Counted from the first letter of the stretch, positions 25,508 to 34,404 are shown. The stretch is DNA of 64,000 nucleotides from CAYQLT01 sp964418425 (GCA_964418425.1 CAYQLT010000009.1:13274-77273); one strand, 5' to 3'. A program made the numbers and translations. Notes: generated from the letters alone by a model not told the origin.

Positions 25508-26242
25508 TCATTCCCCCAGGCGGGCCAGCGTCAGGCCCAACACCCGAGAGTAGAACCCCTCCAGGTGCGCAACCATCAGCCGCTCGGCAGCCTCTGCGTC
25601 CCGGGCGGCGATGCGATCCGCGATGGCCCGGTGCTCCTCGGTAAGGCGCCGGTTGACCTCCAGAGGCTCCGGTATGCGCTCGTAGGCCTGTGCCATGGCG
25701 CGGTTGATGGCGTGGCGCACCGCGTGCATCACCAACGCCAGCGCCTCGTTTTTCGAGGCGTCGGCGATGGTGGTGTGAAACTCCAGGTCGATCTCGTTGT
25801 ACCGGGCCACACTCAGGCCGGGCTCGCGCATCTGCTCAAGCAGGCGGCGTAAAGCCTCCAGGTCTTCCGGTGTCGCCTCGCGCGCCGCTCCCCGCACCGC
25901 CAACCGCTCCAGGGCCACCCGAAACTCGATGAGGCTCTTCGCGGGCACCCGGGCGATCTGGACCAGGGCCGAGAAGGCGTCCGCCAGGGTGCCCCTGGAA
26001 GGGCTCGCCACCCGTGCGCCCCCGGCGGCACCCGGGCGGGTCACCACCAGCCCGGAGCCCTCCAGGATCTTGAGGCCTTCTCGCACCGCGGCCCGGCTGA
26101 CCCCGAAGGCCTCCGATAGCTCCTGCTCCGTGGGCAGCCGCTCACCCGGTCGCACCCCCCGGGAGAGGATGTACTCCCGAAGCTGGGAGGCGATCTCCCG
26201 GGACATGCTGCGCCGCGAAAGCCGGCGAACCTCCAGAGCCAT
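25508..26242 (-). CDS. GntR/FadR-family transcriptional regulator
   Basis: A 244-residue FadR-subfamily repressor: an N-terminal winged HTH (residues about 15-80, with PGERLPTEQELSEAFGVSRAAVREGLKIL) and an all-helical FCD effector domain with metal-site residues (ARYNEIDLEFHTTIADAS). FCD regulators usually sense carboxylic acids or acyl-CoAs. It is the first gene of the mutase-ligase operon, so autoregulation by the substrate acid is likely. The start at 26242 was chosen because upstream in-frame sequence is Gly/Pro/Arg-rich; 26206 is an alternative. Confidence 0.9.
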   Translation of the reverse strand: MALEVRRLSRRSMSREIASQLREYILSRGVRPGERLPTEQELSEAFGVSRAAVREGLKILEGSGLVVTRPGAAGGARVASPSRGTLADAFSALVQIARVPAKSLIEFRVALERLAVRGAAREATPEDLEALRRLLEQMREPGLSVARYNEIDLEFHTTIADASKNEALALVMHAVRHAINRAMAQAYERIPEPLEVNRRLTEEHRAIADRIAARDAEAAERLMVAHLEGFYSRVLGLTLARLGE

Positions 26243-26556
26243 CGGCCGTGTGCCCGAGCGCAACGCTCCCAAAGTGGCCCTCAACCTCCGGCGAGGGGCG
26301 TCGCCCCCGGCCGCTCGCCGCGCAGGGCCGGCAACGGACCCCGGCAACCGCCGCCGGGGCCCCGACACGCCCCGGCCCACCCGGCATCCACCCCACGCCC
26401 GGTGCGACGCGCGCAAACTGCCTGAACATCATTCATCATACAATCGCCCGCCCCGAGAGCCAAACGCCGAATCGGCCGGCGGCGCGCCTCGGAAAACCGC
26501 TTGCGTGACGTAGCTCTCGCCCGCTTCCCCGCAAGCCTGCGGCCGAAGCAAAGCTC
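26243..26556. other. Intergenic region upstream of gntR operon
   Basis: 314 bases without a gene. An AT-rich island at about 26427-26446 carries the sequence CATCATTCATCATAC, with repeated TCAT steps. It is the obvious place for the operon promoter and the GntR operator, although it is not an exact TNGTNNNACNA FadR site. The rest is high-GC with no clear structure. Confidence 0.4.
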
Positions 26557-27807
26557 CTAATCCACCTGGAAGAGCTGGGCGCGCACCGGGCAGAGCCGGC
26601 GGCATCCGGTGGGGGTCAGCAGGAAATCGTCCTCCACCATGACGCCTCCCACGCCGGGCACCATGAATTTGGGCTCGATAGTGACCACCATGCCCGGCTC
26701 CAGCACCGCCTCGCTCCCCTCGGCCAAAAGAGGCCACTCGTCGATCTCCAGGCCGATCCCGTGGCCAATGTACGTACCCCGGTCGGGCTCGACTCCCATG
26801 AAGTAGCGCCCGAGCCCGGTTCGCTCGGCCAGCCGCGCGGCCCGCCGGTAGACCTCCCGGGCCGGCACACCGGGCCCCAGCTCCGCCACGACCGCCTCGT
26901 GCAACTCCTGCAGCCGCATCCAGAGATCCGCCTGCTGCGAAGAGGGCCTGCCCAGGCAGTAGGTGCGGGCGATGTCCGCATGGTAGCCGTCGAGGCAAAC
27001 CCCGTAGTCGACCACCACCAGCTCGCCCTTCTCCAGGGGGAAGCGAGAGGCGCCCCATGGCAGCGCCGCGGACAACCCCACGCCGGTGACGGTCATGGCA
27101 TGGCCGGAGACCACCCAGGCCCGCGGCCCTCCCGCAATCTCGCCACCCCCGGGAAGCGCCGCATCCCAGCGCCGAAACCAGACCTGGCCCATGCCACCCC
27201 GCACCCGAAAGGCATGCTCGATGGCGGCGGCCAGCTCGTGTTCGCCTACCCCCGGCCGCAGCGTCCCCAGGACGGCTTGGTGTGCGGCCTCCCAGGCCTG
27301 CGCGGCCCGCTGGATGGCCTCGACCTCCTCGGGATCTTTGACGGCCCGCTGCCGCAGGACGAGGGGTGAGACGTCGCCCACCTCCACCCCCGCCAGCGCC
27401 CGGCGCAGCCGGTCCACCAGGCCCGCCGGCAACACGTCCAGCTCCGCCCCGATGCGCTGGCCGGGCCGGGGAGCCAGGCCTCGCTCCTCCAGCACCCGCC
27501 GCAGGTCGGCGAAGCCCGGCGCCGCCACCACCTCCAGCCCTTCCGCCACCGCCCCGGCGGCCAGCGCGTGCACCCGACGGGTCAGGACCACAGGCTCGCC
27601 GCGGGCCGGCACCCACAGGTTGGCCGGCAGCGCAAACCCCGCGTAGTAGAAGAGGCTGCGGGAATGGGCGAGAAACGCCCCCTCAAACCCTGCCGCCTGC
27701 AGGGCACGCTGCAAGCCCTCGATGCGCCTGCGGGCCGGATGGCGCCGCCTGTCCACGGTGGGTATGGGGGATGCGGGCCCCTCCGGGCCGGACACGGACG
27801 AACCCAT
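26557..27807 (-). CDS. M24 family metallopeptidase (Xaa-Pro peptidase type)
   Basis: A creatinase/prolidase-fold peptidase of 416 residues. The N-terminal domain spans about 1-165 and the pita-bread catalytic domain about 170-416. Metal ligands are seen in order: VVDYGVCLDGYHADIART (two Asp), YIGHGIGLEIDEWP (His), VTIEPKF (Glu) and MVEDDFLLT (Glu). It removes N-terminal residues before proline or acts on a related amide in the cytoplasm. It is the downstream partner of aconitase on the same strand, with a 94-base gap, and may be on its own transcript. Confidence 0.92.
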   Translation of the reverse strand: MGSSVSGPEGPASPIPTVDRRRHPARRRIEGLQRALQAAGFEGAFLAHSRSLFYYAGFALPANLWVPARGEPVVLTRRVHALAAGAVAEGLEVVAAPGFADLRRVLEERGLAPRPGQRIGAELDVLPAGLVDRLRRALAGVEVGDVSPLVLRQRAVKDPEEVEAIQRAAQAWEAAHQAVLGTLRPGVGEHELAAAIEHAFRVRGGMGQVWFRRWDAALPGGGEIAGGPRAWVVSGHAMTVTGVGLSAALPWGASRFPLEKGELVVVDYGVCLDGYHADIARTYCLGRPSSQQADLWMRLQELHEAVVAELGPGVPAREVYRRAARLAERTGLGRYFMGVEPDRGTYIGHGIGLEIDEWPLLAEGSEAVLEPGMVVTIEPKFMVPGVGGVMVEDDFLLTPTGCRRLCPVRAQLFQVD

Positions 27808-27901
27808 CTCCCGACTGCCCCTTCTCGTCCCCGACCCAATGCAGACCGCCGCTCACCGGCCCGGTGAGGCGGCCGCCGCGAAAAGCCGGGCCGCCGGCCG
27901 C

Positions 27902-30610
27902 TCAGCGGCCGGGCGCAGCCGCTTTGGCCTGCTGCGCCCCCGTCAGCACCCGCCGCAGCACGGCCGGCAGGATGCCGCCCTCCCGGTAGTACTCCACCTC
28001 CACGGGCGTATCCAGGCGGGCGATGGCCGAAAAGCGCACCTCGCTCCCGTCGGGCCGCCGGGCGCGGATGGGCAGCTCCTTGCCGGGAGAAAGCCCCTGC
28101 GCGATGCCCTCGATGTCGAACAGCTCGTGGCCCGTCAGCCCCAGCGACTCGCGCCCCTCCCGGGGCTTGAACTGCAGCGGCAAGACCCCCATGCCGACGA
28201 GGTTGCTGCGGTGGATGCGCTCGAAGCTCTCGGCCAGCACCGCCCGCACGCCGAGAAGGTAGGTTCCCTTGGCTGCCCAGTCCCGGCTGCTGCCCGTCCC
28301 GTACTCCTTGCCCGCCACCACCACCAGGGGAACCCCCTCCTGCCGGTAGCGCATGGCGGCCTCGTAGATGGTCATCCGCTCGCCGCCGGGCAGGTGGATG
28401 GTCCACCCGCCTTCGGTTCCGGGCACCATCAGGTTGCGCAGCCGCACGTTGGCGAACGTCCCGCGCATCATCACCTCGTGGTTCCCCCGCCGGCTCCCGT
28501 AGGTGTTGAACTCGTGCTCGGGGACGCCGCGCTCCAGCAGGTACCGCCCGGCAGGGCTGGCGGGGCTGAAGGCGCCTGCCGGCGAGATGTGGTCGGTGGT
28601 GATGGAGTCCCCCAGCACGGCCAGCACCCGGGCGCCCCGGATGTCCTGGAGCGCGGGCGCCACCAGCGGCAGATCCACGAAGAAGGGTGGCTCCTGGATG
28701 TACGTGGAGTCCGGATCCCAACGGTACAGCTCGCCCTCGGGCACCGGGAGCCTCTCCCAGCGCTCGTCGCCCGCAAACACCCGCTCGTACTCCTCGCGGA
28801 ACAGCTCCGGACTCAGCGCCCGGTCCATGACCTCCCGGATCTCGGCCAGCGACGGCCAGATGTCTCGCAGATAGACGGGACGGCCCGAGCGGTCGTACCC
28901 CAGCGGCTCCTCCGTCATGTCGATGTCCACCCGCCCGGCCAGCGCGTACGCCACCACCAGCATGGGCGAGGCCAGGTAGTTGGCCCGCACCAGCGGGTTG
29001 ATCCGGCCCTCGAAGTTGCGGTTGCCGCTCAGCACCGCCGCCACCACCAGGTCGTCCTCCCGCACCCGCTCGGCCACCTCCTCGGGCAGCGGCCCGCTGT
29101 TTCCGATGCAGGTGGTGCAACCGTACCCCACCACGTGGAACTTCAGGGCCTCCAGGTCCCGCAGCAGGCCGGTCTTCTCCAGGTAGCGCCGCACGACCCG
29201 GGAACCCGGCGCCAGGCTCGTCTTCACCCAGGGCTTCACGGTGAGCCCCCGCTCCACCGCCTTGCGCGCGAGCAGCCCGGCCCCGATCATCACCGACGGG
29301 TTGGACGTGTTGGTGCAGCTGGTGATGGCGGCGATGACCACGCTGCCGTGGGTCAGCCCGCCGTTTCCGGCAGGGGATGGCTTGCCGTACCACTTTGCCA
29401 GAGCCTGCCGAAAGGCCGGCTTCATCTCCGACAGGCGCACCCGGTCCTGAGGCCGGCGGGGCCCGGCCAGGCTGGGCTCGACGCTGCCCATGTCCAGCTC
29501 CAGCACATCGGTGAACTCAGGCTCGGCCGCCTCGTCGGTTCGGAAGAGCCCCTGCTCCTTGCAGTACCGCTCCACCAGCTCCACGAGCGGTTCGCTGCGC
29601 CCGGTGCCTCTCAGATAGCGGAGCGTCTCTTCGTCCACCGGGAAAAAGCCCATGGTGGCCCCGTACTCCGGCGCCATGTTGGCGATGGTGGCCCGGTCCG
29701 GCAGGCTCAGCTGGCTGACCCCGGGCCCGAAGAACTCCACGAACTTGTCCACCACGCCCTTCGCCCGCAGAAGCTGAGTGACCGTCAGCACCAGGTCGGT
29801 GGCCGTCGCACCCTCGGGAAGCTCCCCCGTCAGGCGCACGCCCACCACGTCGGGGATGAGCATGTAGTACGGCTGGCCCAGCATCACCGCCTCGGCCTCG
29901 ATGCCGCCCACGCCCCAGCCAAACACGCCCAGGGCGTTGACCATGGTGGTGTGGGAGTCGGTGCCCACCAGGCTGTCGGGAAAGGCCAGGGTGCGCCCGT
30001 CTTGCTTGCGGAGGTGCACCACGGGCGCCAGATACTCCAGGTTCACCTGGTGGACGATCCCGGTTCCCGGCGGCACCACGCGGAAGTTGCGCAGGCTGCG
30101 CTGGGCCCAGCGCAAAAGCGAGTAACGCTCGCGGTTTCGCTCGTACTCCCGTTCCACGTTGAACGCAAAGGCCTGCGGGCTGCCAAAGGCGTCGACCTGC
30201 ACCGAGTGGTCGATGATCAGGTCGGCCGGAACCATGGGGTTGATCCGCCCGGGATCGCCGCCCAGGCGGGCCACGGCGGCCCGCATGGCGGCGAAATCCA
30301 CCACCACCGGCACTCCCGTGAAGTCCTGCAGGACCACCCGGGCCGGCATGAAGCCCACCTCCCGGGTCCTGGGGGCCCGGGGCTCCCAACGCGCCAGCGC
30401 CCGTACGTCCTCCTCGCTCACAAGCCGGCCGTCCACGTGGCGCAGCAGGTTCTCCAGGAGCACCCGGATGGAATACGGAAGGCGGTCGATACGGGCCAGA
30501 CCCTGCTCCTGCAGGCGGCGCAGGCTGAACAGCGTCACCGGACCGGCCGGCGTCGCCATCTCCCGCACGGCGTCGAACGGGTCGCGCCGACCCCTCTCGT
30601 CGTGGTTCAC
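27902..30610 (-). CDS. acnA: Aconitate hydratase
   Basis: An AcnA/IRP-type aconitase of 902 residues; it isomerises citrate and isocitrate in the TCA cycle. Cluster Cys residues lie in AITSCTNTSNPSVMIGAG and GYGCTTCIGNSGPL. The swivel domain follows, with VVAGKEYGTGSSRDWAAKG holding active-site Ser and Arg residues. The GTG at 30610 has GGGGGGTTGG just upstream and gives the usual length; 65 in-frame residues further upstream are low complexity. An extended -10 (TGCTACAAT) lies about 165 bases upstream, implying a leader of about 157 bases with no riboswitch I can recognise. Confidence 0.96.
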   Translation of the reverse strand: MNHDERGRRDPFDAVREMATPAGPVTLFSLRRLQEQGLARIDRLPYSIRVLLENLLRHVDGRLVSEEDVRALARWEPRAPRTREVGFMPARVVLQDFTGVPVVVDFAAMRAAVARLGGDPGRINPMVPADLIIDHSVQVDAFGSPQAFAFNVEREYERNRERYSLLRWAQRSLRNFRVVPPGTGIVHQVNLEYLAPVVHLRKQDGRTLAFPDSLVGTDSHTTMVNALGVFGWGVGGIEAEAVMLGQPYYMLIPDVVGVRLTGELPEGATATDLVLTVTQLLRAKGVVDKFVEFFGPGVSQLSLPDRATIANMAPEYGATMGFFPVDEETLRYLRGTGRSEPLVELVERYCKEQGLFRTDEAAEPEFTDVLELDMGSVEPSLAGPRRPQDRVRLSEMKPAFRQALAKWYGKPSPAGNGGLTHGSVVIAAITSCTNTSNPSVMIGAGLLARKAVERGLTVKPWVKTSLAPGSRVVRRYLEKTGLLRDLEALKFHVVGYGCTTCIGNSGPLPEEVAERVREDDLVVAAVLSGNRNFEGRINPLVRANYLASPMLVVAYALAGRVDIDMTEEPLGYDRSGRPVYLRDIWPSLAEIREVMDRALSPELFREEYERVFAGDERWERLPVPEGELYRWDPDSTYIQEPPFFVDLPLVAPALQDIRGARVLAVLGDSITTDHISPAGAFSPASPAGRYLLERGVPEHEFNTYGSRRGNHEVMMRGTFANVRLRNLMVPGTEGGWTIHLPGGERMTIYEAAMRYRQEGVPLVVVAGKEYGTGSSRDWAAKGTYLLGVRAVLAESFERIHRSNLVGMGVLPLQFKPREGRESLGLTGHELFDIEGIAQGLSPGKELPIRARRPDGSEVRFSAIARLDTPVEVEYYREGGILPAVLRRVLTGAQQAKAAAPGR

Positions 30611-30932
30611 GGCCAACCCCCCAGTGGCGTGAGTGATCCCCCGATCCGCTGCAACGCGCCCGGCCAAAGCGCCTGCCGCTTGCGCGGCGGCCCGGAGCCG
30701 GCGGCAGGCGACGGGCGCCGGGCCGGCCGACCCGGCGGGCGCAGGGCGGGCCGTAGCCGGGCGAACCGTTCCCATTGTAGCAGACCGGCAGGTTCCCGGA
30801 GGCACAAGCCTCGCCTGGGGCAGGTGTGGCGGGTCAGGGGTGCGAAAAGGCTGCGAACAGAAGGGAACCCGCCCGGCAAGAGGAGAAGCTCGCCCGGGCG
30901 CACGAGGTCCCTGTCACGGGAGGGGCGCCGCA
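30611..30932. other. Divergent region between acnA and the cobalamin-binding protein gene
   Basis: 322 bases. It holds the acnA promoter and leader on the minus strand and the unknown promoter of the plus-strand gene. I checked for a cobalamin riboswitch because of the neighbour but found no B12 box (AGCCAGGAGACCTGCC-like). The only suggestive piece is AGAAGGGAACCCG near 30871. Confidence 0.4.
30774..30782 (-). promoter_or_regulatory. Extended -10 promoter for acnA
   Basis: TGCTACAAT on the minus strand is identical to the element upstream of the DUF420 gene. The predicted start point is near 30767. No clear -35 is found at the proper spacing. Confidence 0.45.
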
Positions 30933-31922
30933 GTGCGCATCGTGTCGCTATTGCCCAGCGCCACGGAGCTGGTGTTTGCCCTGGGGCTGGGCGACCGGCT
31001 GGTGGGGCGCAGCCACGAATGCGACTACCCGCCGGAGGTCGCCCGGCTTCCGGCGCTCACCGGGTCGCTGGTGCCCGGGGGGCACTGCGGAGCGGAGCTG
31101 GACGCGCTGGTCTCCCGGGCCGCCCACGAGCACCGCTCCCTGTACCGACTGGACTGCGCGGCGCTGCAGCGCCTGCAGCCGGACCTGATCCTCACCCAGG
31201 AACTCTGCGAGGTGTGCGCCGTCGCCTACGACGAGGTGGAAAGGGCCGCGCGCAGCCTCCGGGCCTCCCCGGGCGGCGCCCCGGCGGCCCGCATCGTCTC
31301 CCTGGAACCCATGAGCCTGGACGATGTGCTGGCCCAGCTCCACGTGGTGGCCCGGGCGGTGGTGGAAGCCGGCGGGGACGAGCCGATTGAGGCGCTGAAA
31401 GCCCGGGCTGTCGAGGTGGAGCGCACCTTGCGGGAGCGCCTGGAGGCGGTGGGGCGCCGCGCGGCGGACTTGCCCGCTCCCCGGGTGCTTTGCCTGGAGT
31501 GGCTGGATCCGCCGTGGTGCGCGGGGCACTGGGTGCCCGAGATGGTCCGGATGGCGGGAGGCGCCGACGAGCTGGGCGTCCCGGCAGGCCCCTCCCGGCG
31601 CATGGCGTGGTCGGAGGTCCTGGAATACCGCCCGGACGTGGTGGTCTTGATGCCCTGCGGCTACGACCTGGCGGGAACCCTGGCCGAGTACGATCGGGTG
31701 CGCCAGGGCGGGGCGCCGGGCGAGCGAGGCGGCGCCCTCCCGGACGGCTGGCAGGATCTCCCGGCGGTCCGGGCCGGGCGGGTGTATGCCGTTAACGCCT
31801 CCGCCTACTTCAACCGTCCGGGGCCACGGGTCGTGGACGGGGTGGAGATCCTGGCCCAGATCCTGCACCCGGACATCTTCGGAAGCTCCCGGATGGGGCG
31901 GGACTGGGCGCCCGCTCCGTGA
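30933..31922 (+). CDS. Cobalamin-binding protein, BtuF-like, without signal peptide
   Basis: A helical-backbone metal/cofactor-binding protein (periplasmic-binding fold class III) of 329 residues. The N-terminal RIVSLLPSATELVFALGLGDRLVGRSHECDYP is the signature of a BtuF-like group; a CEVCAV motif follows at about residue 93. There is no signal peptide or lipobox, so it is probably cytoplasmic, unlike true BtuF. The GTG is set by GGGAGGGG eight bases upstream. No BtuCD genes are next to it. Proximity to a B12-dependent mutase suggests cofactor handling, which is an inference. Confidence 0.87.
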   Translation: MRIVSLLPSATELVFALGLGDRLVGRSHECDYPPEVARLPALTGSLVPGGHCGAELDALVSRAAHEHRSLYRLDCAALQRLQPDLILTQELCEVCAVAYDEVERAARSLRASPGGAPAARIVSLEPMSLDDVLAQLHVVARAVVEAGGDEPIEALKARAVEVERTLRERLEAVGRRAADLPAPRVLCLEWLDPPWCAGHWVPEMVRMAGGADELGVPAGPSRRMAWSEVLEYRPDVVVLMPCGYDLAGTLAEYDRVRQGGAPGERGGALPDGWQDLPAVRAGRVYAVNASAYFNRPGPRVVDGVEILAQILHPDIFGSSRMGRDWAPAP

Positions 31923-31999
31923 GGACGCCGGGCGGGGCCGGTTTCCCGGGCTCGGCAGGTGGGAAGTCCACTCCGCAGGGCCGCCCGGGGGGCGCCCCT

Positions 32000-32314
32000 T
32001 CACCGCAGGGGGCCCGGAGGGAGGTCGCGCCGGATCGACATGAGAAAGCGAATCTCCCGCCGGACCCACTCCGTGGCGATCACGGAAGGGTCGACCTGCC
32101 GGTAGTAGGCCAGGCGCCGGATGTGCTCCATCTCCTGTTCCGAGAGGGTCACCGTAAGGGTGCAGGCCCGATCCGGGTCGGCCGCCGTTCGTGGCTGGCC
32201 CGGCGGCACGAGGGTTGCTTCGCCGGAGACCGGGCCGGAGCTGCCGGTCGCCGGAGGGTCGGGTGGCAACGCCGGTCCCCCCTTGAGCCTGGCGCGGCCG
32301 GCCCGGGGCTGCAC
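32000..32314 (-). CDS. Small ribbon-helix-helix-like protein
   Basis: A protein of up to 104 residues. Residues about 50-90 read as a ribbon-helix-helix DNA-binding fold: a strand (CTLTVTLSEQE), helix one (MEHIRRLAYYRQV), then DPSVIATEWVRREI as helix two. The first 45 residues are Pro/Gly-rich and may not be translated; the start is uncertain. An extended -10 (TGGTATGAT) lies about 70 bases upstream. It could be a lone repressor or an antitoxin; no toxin gene lies beside it. Confidence 0.6.
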   Translation of the reverse strand: MQPRAGRARLKGGPALPPDPPATGSSGPVSGEATLVPPGQPRTAADPDRACTLTVTLSEQEMEHIRRLAYYRQVDPSVIATEWVRREIRFLMSIRRDLPPGPLR

Positions 32315-32379
32315 GGCGGGTAGGCTGGGCCTGGCCCATCGGCGGCCCGGGAGGCCGCCGCGCCGGAGGGTTGTGGCAT

Positions 32380-32388
32380 ATCATACCA
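32380..32388 (-). promoter_or_regulatory. Extended -10 promoter for RHH gene
   Basis: TGGTATGAT on the minus strand is a strong extended -10. The predicted start point is near 32373. The same AT-rich patch (ATATCATACC on the plus strand) directly precedes the ATG of the divergent DUF1848 gene. Confidence 0.45.
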
Positions 32389-33542
32389 TGAATGTAGGGA
32401 TATGGCAAGCCCCGCTGGACCTGCCGGCGGCAGAACCCCAAGGCCGCCCGTCTGGAATCGGCCGCGTGGTGAGCGCCAGCCGGCGCACCGACATACCCGC
32501 CTGGTACGCCCGGTGGTTCATGGAGCGCGTGCGCCAGGGGTTCTGCGAGTGGGTGAACCCCTTCAGCGGACAGCGCCGGCGCGTGTCGCTGCGCCCGGAG
32601 GATGTGGCGGCGTTTGTCTTTTGGACCCGAAACCCCGCCCCCCTGTTGCCCCACCTCCCGGAGCTGCAGCGGCTTGGCTACACCTTCTACTTCCACTTCA
32701 CCCTCAACGCCTATCCCCGAACCCTGGAGCCGCATTCCCCTCCTCTCGAGCTTTCGGTGCGGAGGTTTCGGGAGCTGGCCGACCGGGTCGGGCCGGACCG
32801 GCTCTTCTGGCGCTACGACCCCATCGTGCTGGGCCAGGGGGGCGAGTTGCGGCTGGACGCCGCCTACCACCTCAGGCGCTTCCAGCAGCTGGCCCGAAGC
32901 CTGGCCGGGGCCACCGGGCGCTGCTACACCTCCTTCGTGAGCCTTTATCGCAAGACGGCCAGCCGCCTGCGGGGGTGCGGCTTTGCGGTGAGCGCCGCGA
33001 GCGGCGAACCGGCACGCCGGGAGCTGGTCCGGCAGATGGCCGAACTGGCGGCGCAGTTCGGCATCGCCGTCTACGCGTGCTGCGACGACGCGCTGGTGGA
33101 CTGCCCGGCCTGCCGCCCGGCCCCAGGCACCCGCATCACGCCCGCAGGCCGCCGGGCAGCGGGGCTCGCCTGCGGGCCCCGGGCCGGCGGGGCCGAGCAG
33201 GCCGCCCTGCGGGTATGCCCGCCCGGCCCCCACGTCCACAAAGCCCGCTGCGTGGATCCCGCCGTCCTGGAGTCGTTACGGGAGGGCCTTGGCAGAGAGC
33301 TGGCTACCCGGCCCACCCGGGAGCAATGCGGCTGTTTTGAGTCCGTCGACATCGGGGCGTACGACACATGCCTCTTCGGTTGCGCCTACTGCTACGCCAC
33401 CCGCTCCGACGCGCTGGCCCGAGCCCGCTACCGCGCTCATCGGCCCGACTCGCCGATCCTGGCGCCGCTCAGCGACCCGGCTCGCCGCTCCTGGCGCCGT
33501 AGCTCCGGGCCACTCGGGCCAGGTGACGAAACAGCCGGTTGA
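32388..33542 (+). CDS. DUF1848 domain protein (radical-SAM-like cysteine motif)
   Basis: The DUF1848 hallmark SASRRTDIPAWYARWFMERV is present, followed by FWTRNPAPLLPHL, FWRYDPIVLG and, near the C-terminus, TCLFGCAYCYA, a CxxxCxxC cluster motif as in radical SAM enzymes. Members often form divergent pairs with regulators; the reaction is unknown. I start at the ATG at 32388, but most relatives begin at the SASRRTD segment, so the GTG at 32466 is a serious alternative. Extra Cys residues (CCDDALVDCPAC) in the middle could bind another metal. The 3-prime end overlaps the convergent methyltransferase gene by 74 bases. Confidence 0.85.
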   Translation: MNVGIWQAPLDLPAAEPQGRPSGIGRVVSASRRTDIPAWYARWFMERVRQGFCEWVNPFSGQRRRVSLRPEDVAAFVFWTRNPAPLLPHLPELQRLGYTFYFHFTLNAYPRTLEPHSPPLELSVRRFRELADRVGPDRLFWRYDPIVLGQGGELRLDAAYHLRRFQQLARSLAGATGRCYTSFVSLYRKTASRLRGCGFAVSAASGEPARRELVRQMAELAAQFGIAVYACCDDALVDCPACRPAPGTRITPAGRRAAGLACGPRAGGAEQAALRVCPPGPHVHKARCVDPAVLESLREGLGRELATRPTREQCGCFESVDIGAYDTCLFGCAYCYATRSDALARARYRAHRPDSPILAPLSDPARRSWRRSSGPLGPGDETAG

Positions 33543-34404
33543 GCAGGGCTGCCTCGTCGCCCTGCGGCACCGCCCGCAGCAGGATGGCACGAAGCCGCGC
33601 CAGGGCGCTGTAGCGGCGGGCGAACGCGGTATGCGGGTACAACGCCTCCAGCAGGTCGGCCAGAGCGTGAAACATGGCCTCCCGCTCCGCCCCCCGGGCC
33701 AGGCGGGCATCGCTGTGCAAGAGCGCACGCAGGACCACCGGGTCGGGTTCGTCTTGGAGCGGCGGCCAGGTCTGCGGCGCTGTCGCGTCGCCCGCCTCCG
33801 GCGCCGGATCCCCGCCCGACGCCAGCCAGGCCAGGTAAACTTCGTAGAGTACGATGGCGGCAGCGTGGGAGAGGTTGAGGGAATGGTTTTCCGGGTCCGT
33901 GGGGATGGTGACCAGGGCGTGGCACAGGTCGATGGCGGTGTTGGGAAGCCCGTCTCGCTCCCGGCCGAACAGGACCGCCACATTCCCGTCCGGCTGCGCT
34001 CGGGCCGCAGCCAGCAGGGCCGTGGCCGCCTGCCGGGGCGTGAGGCGGTCCCGTTCGACCTCCCGGGGCCGGCCGGTGGTCGCCAGCACGAAGCCGCAGT
34101 CCGCCAGGGCCTGCTCCAGACTCGGGTAGCGGCGAACGGCTTCGACGATGGGCCCGCCCCGGTGCGCGATGCCCTCGATGCGGTACGCGTCGAAGGCCGC
34201 CGGCTCCACCAGCCGCAGCTGCGAGAGGCCAAAGTTCGTCATCACCCGCACCACACCGCCGACGTTGACGACGTCTTCGGGCTGATGCAGCACCACCGCG
34301 ATGCGGCCCAACACGGGGGCGTCGGCTGCCGGGAGGGGCAGGCCCGTGCAGCCGGCCTTGTGGGAACCCACTTTTGCCTTCCCGCCGTCCTCGATACCTG
34401 ACAC
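33469..34404 (-). CDS. SpoU-family RNA methyltransferase (TrmJ-like)
   Basis: A SPOUT-class 2-prime-O-ribose RNA methyltransferase of about 300 residues. Motif 1 is VLHQPEDVVNVGGVVRVMTNFGL, motif 2 VAVLFGRERDGLPN and motif 3 SLNLSHAAAIVLYEVYLA, which together make the knotted SAM site. A C-terminal helical extension (residues about 215-311) resembles that of TrmJ-type tRNA enzymes. The start is uncertain: the first 25 residues lie outside the fold. Target RNA cannot be decided from sequence. Confidence 0.88.
   Translation of the reverse strand: MSGIEDGGKAKVGSHKAGCTGLPLPAADAPVLGRIAVVLHQPEDVVNVGGVVRVMTNFGLSQLRLVEPAAFDAYRIEGIAHRGGPIVEAVRRYPSLEQALADCGFVLATTGRPREVERDRLTPRQAATALLAAARAQPDGNVAVLFGRERDGLPNTAIDLCHALVTIPTDPENHSLNLSHAAAIVLYEVYLAWLASGGDPAPEAGDATAPQTWPPLQDEPDPVVLRALLHSDARLARGAEREAMFHALADLLEALYPHTAFARRYSALARLRAILLRAVPQGDEAALLNRLFRHLARVARSYGARSGEPGR

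Noticed and set aside
23990..25852. 620-codon plus-strand open frame opposite the mutase gene
   Set aside because: Low-complexity composition, and the opposite strand encodes a full-length conserved mutase.
26421..26450. FadR-type operator upstream of gntR
   Set aside because: The AT-rich island is suggestive, but TTGTATGATGA does not fit TNGTNNNACNA exactly, so it is described only as a candidate region.
30611..30932. Possible cobalamin riboswitch upstream of the cobalamin-binding protein gene
   Set aside because: No B12 box and no matching core; only a short AGAAGGGAACCCG similarity.
27722..31390. Very long plus-strand open frame (about 1,200 codons) antisense to aconitase and neighbours
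   Set aside because: Its translation is rich in His/Gln/Pro/Arg with no domain, and the minus strand carries unmistakable aconitase and peptidase motifs. Long antisense frames are expected at this GC content.
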